NCBI GenBank assembly: GCA_964454685.1
Contig: CAYVTZ010000068.1
Location: 1-11,370 of the forward strand
Source of the DNA: CAYVTZ01 sp964454685
Lineage (GTDB): Bacteria; Bacillota; Clostridia; Christensenellales; Christensenellaceae
Direction of reading: 5' to 3'
DNA length: 11,370 nucleotides
The notes beneath the pieces were generated by a model. The model saw only the letters and a list, made by a program, of their open reading frames with translations. It was not told where the DNA came from and searched no databases. The translations under genes and the position numbers were made by a program. Numbering within the stretch: position 1 is the first letter of the stretch; the number at the start of each line of letters is the position of its first letter. Shown here piece after piece: positions 1 to 4,708 of the stretch.

Positions 1-7
1 AGTTTTA

Positions 8-34
8 TATGGTGTACTTGTACAAAACACCATA
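8..34. promoter_or_regulatory. Operator-like dyad ahead of cas6e
   Basis: An exact 8-base inverted repeat, TATGGTGT at 8-15 and ACACCATA at 27-34, encloses a second dyad, TGTAC-TT-GTACA (13-24). Such nested dyads just ahead of a gene are typical repressor sites, and the TGTAC/GTACA core is reminiscent of GntR-family operators. The regulator is not identified. A transcript hairpin is the other reading. Only 65 bases lie upstream of the gene, so I cannot tell whether cas6e has its own promoter or is read from an upstream cas operon. Confidence 0.35.
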
Positions 35-65
35 AATATATAATACGAGGAGAACAAACTCATAG

Positions 66-674
66 ATGTATAGCACAAAAATGAAACTTGATTTAACGGA
101 CGGGTATACGGCGTCGTGCCTAAGGGATTGCCAAAAACTCCACTCAGCGGTATTGCAGGCGTTTCGGAGCCGCCGATCTGACGCAGAGCTGCTTTTTGCG
201 GTTCACGACGATGTTTTGTATACGCGTTCTCTGACAAAACCGCTTTGGCGAAATACTCGTTTGCATTTTATAAAAGCAAAACAAGAAGAAAAAAATGTCG
301 GTTGGTATGAGGAAGGCGAATACCAGTTTGTTATTTGGCTAAACCCGACCAAAAAATGCGGATTAAAGGAATTCCCTGACAGAAAGCGCCGTAGGCTCTT
401 TATAGGCGATCCAGCAAAACGCAAAAAATGGTTTGAGGATATCGGCGAGCAGCGCGGCTTCCGCGTACTGGAAATTTCTGAAACGGATTCCAATAATTTT
501 TATGGAGTGCGAAAACGATCAAAAGGCAGCAAGGTTGTGTATAACATTGTGAAATTCGAAGGTGTTTTGCAAGTTTATGATAGCGAGAAATTCCAAACGG
601 CGGTGTGCGAAGGCATAGGCCCAGGCAAAGCATTTGGGCTAGGAATGCTTGTTTTAAGAAAGGCGGTAAAATAG
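66..674 (+). CDS. cas6e: CRISPR-associated endoribonuclease Cas6e (Cse3/CasE), type I-E
   Basis: Cas6e cuts the repeat hairpins of the pre-crRNA and stays bound to the crRNA as part of the type I-E Cascade complex. The product has 202 residues; E. coli CasE has 199. The N-terminal ferredoxin-like half carries the Leu-His pair with His26, which aligns with catalytic His20 of E. coli CasE. An NPTKK segment (93-97) matches the ANP motif, and a strongly basic stretch (106-121) could bind RNA. The C-terminal half ends with FEGVL (164-168) and the glycine-rich loop GIGPGKAFGLGML (183-195), the hallmark of the family. The ATG at 66 gives the usual MY start. A GAGGAG site sits about 12 bases upstream, which is rather far. 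It is immediately followed by a gene unlike cas1, so its operon context is unusual. Family assignment is firm; activity is inferred. Confidence 0.92.
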   Translation: MYSTKMKLDLTDGYTASCLRDCQKLHSAVLQAFRSRRSDAELLFAVHDDVLYTRSLTKPLWRNTRLHFIKAKQEEKNVGWYEEGEYQFVIWLNPTKKCGLKEFPDRKRRRLFIGDPAKRKKWFEDIGEQRGFRVLEISETDSNNFYGVRKRSKGSKVVYNIVKFEGVLQVYDSEKFQTAVCEGIGPGKAFGLGMLVLRKAVK

Positions 675-1220
675 TTGAAAAATAACAAAGTGATCATTAT
701 TCTCCTTGCGTCTGCGATAGCTGTACTGGCAGTTGTTGGTGTGATCATCAAGAACAATAACAAGAAAAACCTGCCTGTCGCAACACAGTTACCGGTCATT
801 CAGTCGCAAGACCCTGAACGCGAGGCAATCGCAAAAGAACGCGAGGAGGTACGGGCACAGTACCCCGGCAGTGAATTGCCACTGCCGGAGCAGAGCCAGA
901 CTAAGATGAACGGCTATCAGGTGGCGGCGTTTATTAACCTCAATATAGCGGAAATCGAAGGTGCACAGACCTCCTGTGTGTTCGACCCCGACTCAGACCG
1001 AGTAGCGTTGAAAGTTCAGTATACCGTTGCGGCGGACAATGACGCAGTCGAAGTAATCGGGAAGAACTTGGATGCGGGGACAGATGATGCGATCACAAAA
1101 GAGATTAGAGGGATTTTTGATGATGCAAAATCCAAAGTGGCAGATTACGGCGACAAGGAATACTCGTGTGTGCTGAAACTGGTTAATGCGGATAGTGCGG
1201 TTGTAGCCGTTATAGAGTAG
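675..1220 (+). CDS. Membrane-anchored protein of unknown function, directly after cas6e
   Basis: I do not recognise this 181-residue protein. Residues 6-25 form one hydrophobic segment after a short Lys/Asn-rich N-terminus, with more Lys and Asn after it, so it is either a single-pass anchor or an uncleaved signal. A Pro/Glu/Gln-rich linker (about 34-75) leads to a mixed alpha/beta domain (about 78-181). That domain holds the only two cysteines, Cys101 and Cys165, which could form a disulfide if the domain is outside the membrane. The start is a TTG touching the cas6e TAG with no gap, with AAAGGCGG about 8-11 bases ahead; translational coupling to cas6e is therefore likely. Cas proteins are not normally membrane anchored, so the link to CRISPR is positional only. 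A later start would remove the anchor and looks less likely. Confidence 0.7.
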   Translation: MKNNKVIIILLASAIAVLAVVGVIIKNNNKKNLPVATQLPVIQSQDPEREAIAKEREEVRAQYPGSELPLPEQSQTKMNGYQVAAFINLNIAEIEGAQTSCVFDPDSDRVALKVQYTVAADNDAVEVIGKNLDAGTDDAITKEIRGIFDDAKSKVADYGDKEYSCVLKLVNADSAVVAVIE

Positions 1221-1258
1221 CCTTGAGGATGACGCGTAGCATTGTATGGAGATAGAAC

Positions 1259-1960
1259 ATGAAAATTATTGATGGAATGCATAGAGAAATAACCCGTATT
1301 TGCGATGGCGAGTTGACCCATCAGTTTGACGCAGAATTTGCACGGTACATGGAGACTTGTGTGAAAAATACGGTTACTAAATTGTACGAACAATTTGGGA
1401 AAGAAGCAGTAAAAAGGTATACGTTGGAGTTTTTGAAATACGCCAGAGCGCTTCGCTCACCCAAATTCCATTCGAATCCTTTTGAACTCATACTATACGA
1501 ATTTCTGGCGCAATGGTCTAAAGAATATGGGGGAAAGGGGAAAGAATATCTGGAAAAGAGGATCGTCCTAAAAGAGATTATTCGCGAGCAGCTTACCCGC
1601 TATCCGTATTCAAGGTTCATTCTCAAGCAGGAGCACAAATACGAACCTGAATTCCTCTTTCCTTCTTGGTTCTGCTGTACTGAAACTGACGAGGATTTGC
1701 AAGCAGGTGCTTCTATTATCAAGGAGCTTGGCATCTCTGATGTAAGATGCTATGCGGGTACTGTTGGAGAGCTGCAAATGCAAAATGGCGTAACGAAGCG
1801 TATACATAGTATACAAGAGGCATTTGGAGATCACCCCGATTACAGAGTTAACGGACACGCAATCGAAAGCGAGACGACTAACCAGCGCATCATGATGACT
1901 TGCGATCAACGGGTTGCTATATTGTTTTCGCTATGGTATGAGCGGCATAGTGTAACCTAA
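1259..1960 (+). CDS. Hypothetical protein, 233 aa, third gene of the cas6e row
   Basis: No family is recognised. The ATG at 1259 has a GGAGAT site 7 bases upstream, and the gene follows the membrane protein after 38 bases on the same strand, consistent with one transcript. The first 120 residues look mostly helical and charged, with aromatic residues, and end in a YPYSRF segment. The second half holds FPSWFCC (134-140) and a mixed alpha/beta stretch with conserved-looking Gly residues. There are six cysteines (15, 34, 139, 140, 164, 215) but no CxxC pairs, so a zinc site is not evident. No signal peptide or membrane segment is seen, so it is probably cytoplasmic. Its last 30 bases overlap the minus-strand remnant that comes from the other side. 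Coding status is supported by length, ribosome binding site and position; function is unknown. Confidence 0.65.
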   Translation: MKIIDGMHREITRICDGELTHQFDAEFARYMETCVKNTVTKLYEQFGKEAVKRYTLEFLKYARALRSPKFHSNPFELILYEFLAQWSKEYGGKGKEYLEKRIVLKEIIREQLTRYPYSRFILKQEHKYEPEFLFPSWFCCTETDEDLQAGASIIKELGISDVRCYAGTVGELQMQNGVTKRIHSIQEAFGDHPDYRVNGHAIESETTNQRIMMTCDQRVAILFSLWYERHSVT

Positions 1961-2132
1961 GCCGCAGGGTCTTTGATAGTGATAAATGTGAAACCATAAC
2001 TGAATCGCTCCTGTCGTGTTACTGTCAAACTTGCGGGTGAAGTTGAGGATCAGATTAGGGTTGGAGCGGCTATCCTGCATGGCATAGTCGGTGAGGAGGC
2101 AGCGTTTGCGGCCAAAGTGCTCCTTGTTGCAT
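1931..2132 (-). pseudogene. Frameshifted remnant behind a perfect Shine-Dalgarno site
   Basis: A textbook AGGAGGTGA (2138-2146, minus strand) stands 5 bases before an ATG at 2130-2132, but that frame stops after 20 codons at 2070-2072. One base after the ATG a second frame opens and runs 65 codons to 1931. It reads like protein: it begins NKEHFGRKRCLLTDYAMQ and continues with Asn/Pro-rich and aromatic stretches. The simplest explanation is a one-base gain or two-base loss right after the start, giving MNKEHF... originally. The C-terminal end overlaps the stop of the convergent 233-residue gene, so it is probably also truncated. GC content is higher than in the flanks. I do not recognise the family. 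It could instead be a chance open frame, which is the main doubt. Confidence 0.4.
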
Positions 2133-2157
2133 AAGGGTCACCTCCTAATTTAGGGTA

Positions 2158-2183
2158 TGAAAAGCTACCGGTTAAGGTGGCTT
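2158..2183 (-). terminator. Weak candidate terminator after the nuclease operon
   Basis: On the minus strand, AAGC-C-ACC pairs with GGT-A-GCTT around a 6-base TTAACC loop, with one mismatch in the stem, and ends in only four T residues. It lies 13 bases past the stop of the 80-residue gene, the right place for the end of that transcript. The stem is short and AT-poor T-tract support is thin, so this is tentative. Confidence 0.28.
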
Positions 2184-2195
2184 GGGGGTATACAC

Positions 2196-2438
2196 TTAGT
2201 CCATAATATAAATTTTGGTCTTGTTAGAGGGCATCTGGTAAGACTGCCCCTCTCCTCTGTGAACATAGGCAATTCGCTTTTCGACTACTTTGTACTCTTT
2301 TTTATCCGGGTATAAAAAATTGACACAGTCAGCAGTGATTACCAAGGTATCCGGGTTTTGGCATACAAATGCGATAATCTGGTCGCCTGTATAGATTGTG
2401 TCCAAATCCAATTCGCTTGGCATGTCTTTTGAAAACAT
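2196..2438 (-). CDS. Small hypothetical protein, 80 aa, last intact gene of the nuclease row
   Basis: I do not recognise this 80-residue protein. The ATG at 2436-2438 has a perfect AGGAGG (2446-2451) 7 bases upstream, which fixes the start. It follows the zinc-ribbon gene after only 17 bases. The sequence is acidic in the first third (SELDLD at 8-13), has a hydrophobic strand-like centre (IIAFVC, LVITADCVNFLY) and ends in a Lys-containing strand, which suggests a compact mostly-beta domain. There is no signal peptide and no membrane segment. Unlike its neighbour upstream, its frame is intact, so it may still be made. Position suggests an accessory or partner of the nuclease, but nothing in the sequence proves it. 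Confidence 0.7.
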   Translation of the reverse strand: MFSKDMPSELDLDTIYTGDQIIAFVCQNPDTLVITADCVNFLYPDKKEYKVVEKRIAYVHRGEGQSYQMPSNKTKIYIMD

Positions 2439-2455
2439 GATTAAACCTCCTTCGT

Positions 2456-2587
2456 TTAGTTGAATTCTGTTCCATTACACTTTGGGCATGGCGGCATTGT
2501 ATCCGTGTCATCGTCCAATACAACAACTGTCCCGCAATTCGTGCATGTATAGGTTCCCGCTCATGGTTTTTGTCCTGTAGTTGGCAT
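2456..2587 (-). pseudogene. Small zinc-ribbon protein gene interrupted by an in-frame TGA
   Basis: Read through one stop, this is a 43-codon gene: MPTTGQKP, then TGA (2561-2563), then AGTYTCTNCGTVVVLDDD and a second knuckle PPCPKCNG, ending in TAA. The two CxxC pairs and the DDDTDTxPPCPxC pattern match the rubredoxin-like zinc-ribbon family of small proteins that begin MPxxGxKPGxGTYxC. In that family the position is normally Gly, so GGA to TGA is a one-base change. A strong GGAGGAG site 5 bases before the ATG and a 14-base gap after the nuclease stop show it was a real gene. No ATG, GTG or TTG lies just after the TGA to restart translation ahead of the first CxxC. TGA works as a stop elsewhere in the window, so recoding as Gly is unlikely. 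Selenocysteine insertion is possible, but I see no convincing hairpin after the TGA. Confidence 0.75.
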
Positions 2588-2601
2588 ATTTTCTCCTCCA
2601 A

Positions 2602-3273
2602 TCAATAATAAATTGCAAAGTGAAATACATCTTTTTCGTTCCCAACAAAAATACAGTTGTAGTTTCCTGCTTCTTTGGTTATAGGATTTACCGATAAACT
2701 GCTATATGCATTCGCATAATTATATACCAAATCCTTCGTATATGTAGGGTGGTTTGTTTTCCTTAAAAAAGGAAAGTAGCAAACTCGCTTTTCATTAGCG
2801 AGCGGCATTTTCCCACTTGCTTCGCCAAGTTGTATGAGTTGTGCGAAGTAGTCAACGCAATTAAACCAGCCAATGACAAACGCTCGCTTGTCTTTTTGCC
2901 CATCATCTATCTCACTTAAAAGCCAATCAAAATCTGCCTGGTAGGTACTCCATAGAGCAGAGTTTGAGGATGTATGTGAAGCACTTTTCCAGTTTTTTAG
3001 ATACTTAACCTCAATTTTGAAATCCTTTGATTCTACGAAAATATCGTGGTTAGATTTTGGCAATCCTCTTTTTATTGTGTCTCCAACAGTATAATGTGCA
3101 GTGTGCCGAAATGGGTACCCTATCTTAACGGTAATGTCCATCTCGTTGAATTTTATATCCGCTATTTGCTTCAACGCTTGTTTATCTAAATCAGAGTACA
3201 ATTCATTCAATTCATCTATAATGAAAAGACATGTAGAAATTAGATATTGGCTTATAGATGGCTGCTTTCTCAT
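2602..3273 (-). CDS. PD-(D/E)XK-like nuclease, putative restriction/defence enzyme
   Basis: This 223-residue protein carries the pattern of a PD-(D/E)XK nuclease core: His76-Asp77-Ile-Phe-Val, a short turn, then Ile87-Glu88-Val89-Lys90, with Asp77, Glu88 and Lys90 as the expected metal and catalytic residues. The helical N-terminus (10-45) could supply the extra acidic residue (Glu21 or Glu24). Aromatic stretches ALWSTYQADFDWLL and RAFVIGWF follow the core, as in restriction-type folds, where a strand and helix pack behind the active site. The ATG has AGGAGG (3281-3286) 7 bases upstream and overlaps the upstream TGA as ATGA. A zinc-ribbon gene follows after 14 bases. No methylase is nearby, so it may be a modification-dependent or stand-alone defence nuclease rather than a classic restriction enzyme. 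Fold assignment is by motif only; specificity is unknown. Confidence 0.68.
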   Translation of the reverse strand: MRKQPSISQYLISTCLFIIDELNELYSDLDKQALKQIADIKFNEMDITVKIGYPFRHTAHYTVGDTIKRGLPKSNHDIFVESKDFKIEVKYLKNWKSASHTSSNSALWSTYQADFDWLLSEIDDGQKDKRAFVIGWFNCVDYFAQLIQLGEASGKMPLANEKRVCYFPFLRKTNHPTYTKDLVYNYANAYSSLSVNPITKEAGNYNCIFVGNEKDVFHFAIYY

Positions 3274-3533
3274 AAAAAATCCTCCTCAAAACAAATCGCT
3301 ATTCGTCCCTGCTCGTTGTATTTGAACATTTCATCTCCGACATCAAATCGTCAATATTATCAACCAGCTCGCTATACTCATCCTAGAGGGTAACGATAGT
3401 TTGGTATAGTCGTGCAGGTCCGAAGTCGCAGATGTATTTTTCATCTGCCGATTCCTCGCATTCCTTACAGTCACGATGATCAGAAATCTCTATCACTTCG
3501 CCGCCGCATTTATAGCATTTTATAATCTGCCAT
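3270..3533 (-). pseudogene. Decayed zinc-finger gene between the toxin and the nuclease
   Basis: Starting at ATG 3531-3533, five bases after the toxin stop, the frame reads MADYKML and stops. Removing one A from the AAAA run at 3518-3521 restores MADYKCYKCGGEVIEISD, then CKECEE and YIC: a plausible zinc knuckle (CxxC...CxxC...C). That frame meets TAG at 3383-3385 (where Glu would fit), resumes with DEYSELVDNIDDLMSEM, then needs one extra A near 3330 to enter MFKYNEQGRIAICFEEDFL. The last frame ends in TGA overlapping the nuclease ATG. The total would be about 87 residues. The chain from toxin stop to nuclease start without wasted space argues for a real gene with two A-run indels and one nonsense change. 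The 19-codon tail could still be translated and couple the nuclease. No family name is assigned. Confidence 0.55.
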
Positions 3534-3538
3534 CACCC

Positions 3539-3835
3539 TCACAACAGCGCTTCGTATTGCCGCCGTCCATACAGTATCCTGCGTATCTGCACCGTATCGC
3601 CTTTGACCACATAAAACACGATATAGTTATTGACAATCAGCGTCCTGTATCCCCGAAGACGGAGCCCGGTGTCTTTTGCCAGCGGGGAGCGCTCGGGCAT
3701 ATCGGCAAGGCTGCCGATCCGCTCGAGGATCAAGTCGTAATATTTGATTGCAGCATCCGGCGAAAGGGTGTTCAGATACTCTACAATGTCCCGCAGGTCT
3801 TGCTGGGCGGTCTTGTAGATTCTCACTTTATACAT
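3539..3835 (-). CDS. RelE/ParE-family toxin
   Basis: A 98-residue toxin of the RelE/ParE superfamily. RelE-type members cleave mRNA on the ribosome and ParE-type members poison gyrase; which applies here cannot be read from sequence. The pattern fits: YKVRIYKTAQQDL (helix 1 entry), IVEYL, a second helix to LADMPE, then the beta sheet with LRLRGYRTLIVNNYIVFYVV and the final strand VQIRRILYGRRQY. The RGYR and IRRILYGRR arginines are the basic residues usual at the active face. The ATG at 3833-3835 is chosen because it overlaps the antitoxin stop by 8 bases; a TTG two codons earlier is possible but less likely. No strong Shine-Dalgarno is present, so translation is probably coupled to the antitoxin, as in most such pairs. 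Length is normal and no key residue appears missing. Confidence 0.9.
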   Translation of the reverse strand: MYKVRIYKTAQQDLRDIVEYLNTLSPDAAIKYYDLILERIGSLADMPERSPLAKDTGLRLRGYRTLIVNNYIVFYVVKGDTVQIRRILYGRRQYEALL

Positions 3836-4100
3836 TGCCAATCACATCTGCTCTCAGCTTTTTGGCAAAAACGAAAAAATCATCACCTTCATCGCCACCG
3901 GCAATTTCTGCTTCGGCTTCCGCAAGTTTGGCATAAAGCTCAATTTGAGCCTGCTGTCTTTCGTAGACTTCCATGCTCATGACGACCATGTCGCCAATGC
4001 CGTTTTTTGTGATAAAGACAGGCTCCCGGCTACCTTTGCAAAATTCGCTTATCTCGTTGGAGTTATTTCTTAAATCCGTAATCGGTCTGATATTGGGCAT
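3828..4100 (-). CDS. Phd/YefM-family antitoxin
   Basis: A 90-residue antitoxin that should bind and neutralise the RelE/ParE-type toxin encoded just downstream, and repress their shared promoter. The N-terminus MPNIRPITDLRNNSNEI is the classical Phd/YefM DNA-binding start, followed by EPVFITKNGIGDMVVMSMEVYE, the family's strand-turn-helix signature. The rest (51-90) is an Ala/Glu-rich helix and an acidic Gly/Asp tail, the likely toxin-binding part. I start at ATG 4098-4100 because AAGGTGG (4109-4115) stands 8 bases ahead; the GTG at 4110-4112 lies inside that site. The gene order, antitoxin first, and the 8-base overlap are typical. An extended -10 promoter and a dyad lie directly upstream. 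Confidence 0.92.
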   Translation of the reverse strand: MPNIRPITDLRNNSNEISEFCKGSREPVFITKNGIGDMVVMSMEVYERQQAQIELYAKLAEAEAEIAGGDEGDDFFVFAKKLRADVIGNV

Positions 4101-4133
4101 AAATCGCACCACCTTAAATTTATTTATATTGCT

Positions 4134-4163
4134 ATTATATCATAATTACGATATTTTAGTCAA
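4134..4163 (-). promoter_or_regulatory. Sigma-70-type promoter of the toxin-antitoxin row
   Basis: On the minus strand, TTGACT (4158-4163) and TATAAT (4134-4139) stand 18 bases apart, and TGA before TATAAT makes an extended -10 (TGnTATAAT). It lies 34 bases before the antitoxin ATG. No other promoter of this quality is seen before the minus-strand genes down to 2196, so it may drive the whole row. Confidence 0.7.
4137..4154. promoter_or_regulatory. Candidate antitoxin operator (18-bp dyad)
   Basis: ATATC-A-TAATTA-C-GATAT is a palindrome of 18 bases with one mismatched pair. It sits in the spacer between the -35 and -10 boxes and covers part of the -10. Phd/YefM proteins repress their own operons by binding short AT-rich dyads at this place, so autoregulation is the natural reading. 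The site is AT-rich, so chance symmetry cannot be excluded. Confidence 0.5.
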
Positions 4164-4229
4164 TCGTATTTTGATAGACCAGTAAAATGTAAAGTTAACT
4201 TCCACTGCACGACCCTAACTGGCGTTTAC

Positions 4230-4325
4230 CTATGCACGAAGTTCCAGTAGAATGGTGTATGATGCCTGCCGCGCGGAATGCATTGTCATGCCGTCCCGGC
4301 GATATGCGTTTTTCTTTTGCTCCAT
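4230..4325 (-). CDS. Possible 31-residue ORF or gene remnant
   Basis: An ATG at 4323-4325 has a perfect AGGAGG (4335-4340) 9 bases ahead. The frame reads MEQKKNAYRRDGMTMHSARQ and ends ELRA at a TAG. Lys/Arg-rich start, no membrane segment. It might be a short intact protein, or the front end of a gene cut off by rearrangement, since nothing recognisable continues past the TAG. It lies upstream of, and on the same strand as, the toxin-antitoxin pair. A weak -35-like TTGCCC at 4387-4392 with a poor -10 is all that resembles a promoter. Kept because the ribosome binding site is unusually good for a chance match. Confidence 0.3.
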   Translation of the reverse strand: MEQKKNAYRRDGMTMHSARQASYTILLELRA

Positions 4326-4340
4326 AATATTCTTCCTCCT

Positions 4341-4708
4341 GCTTTTCATTACACACAATGTTTTATGCCTATCAGATCGGGCGCGGGGGCAATATCAGTC
4401 GTTGATTTGATCCGAAGCGAATGATTTAACTAAGAAAGTGACAAACACTGAGCAAAATGAACCGATATTGTAACAGTGTCTGTTGTAATATTAATTAAAT
4501 ATAGAACTGTCTCAATTAACTTCCAATTTGAACATGTGTACATTAAGTTGTGATGATGCAATGCAGCTATTTACACGGGATATGAATGTTATCAGGTTAA
4601 ATTTGCTGCATAGGCTTTGTTATGATGAAATCAAATCGACGGTTTAAAGGCATTGAACGCCTGAAAAGTCAGAAAAAATTGCTAATGAGCGTTAGAGGGA
4701 GAAATTTC
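4341..4708. other. Intergenic leader region before the large RHS gene
   Basis: I see no gene here. It holds a small dyad AACAG-TGT-CTGTT (4472-4484), a longer dyad at 4561-4611 listed separately, and a 4-bp hairpin AGGC-N7-GCCT at 4648-4662. No sigma-70 promoter with good boxes and spacing was found for the downstream gene, and no known riboswitch consensus was recognised. Confidence 0.5.
4561..4611 (+). promoter_or_regulatory. 51-base dyad, possible structured 5' leader
   Basis: ATGCAGC (4561-4567) pairs exactly with GCTGCAT (4605-4611). Inside it, after a small 1x2 internal loop, ATTTA (4569-4573) pairs with TAAAT (4598-4602), and an inner GATA/TATC pair closes a 7-base loop. The structure ends about 97 bases before the start of the large gene, where a regulatory leader could lie. 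No T-tract follows, so it is not a simple terminator. No known class is recognised. Confidence 0.35.

Noticed and set aside
18..44. TTGTAC and TATAAT as a cas6e promoter
   Set aside because: Spacing is only 15 bases, and the transcript would begin within the ribosome binding site.
203..633. Minus-strand frames of 96 and 77 codons
   Set aside because: Both are antisense to cas6e, with no ribosome binding site or recognisable content.
2561..2563. TGA read as Gly, as in SR1/Gracilibacteria code 25
   Set aside because: TGA ends the nuclease and toxin genes at sensible family lengths, and reading through them gives implausible extensions.
2520..2563. Selenocysteine insertion hairpin after the zinc-ribbon TGA
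   Set aside because: I could not draw a stable stem with a small loop at the expected distance downstream of the TGA.
2329..2601. 90-codon minus-strand frame across the zinc-ribbon gene
   Set aside because: It begins at a TTG that overlaps the nuclease stop, translates the ribosome binding site of the zinc-ribbon gene and reads that gene out of frame; the other frame has the CxxC pairs and family pattern.
3476..3982. 168-codon plus-strand frame
   Set aside because: It is the opposite-strand shadow of the toxin-antitoxin pair, whose families are clear.
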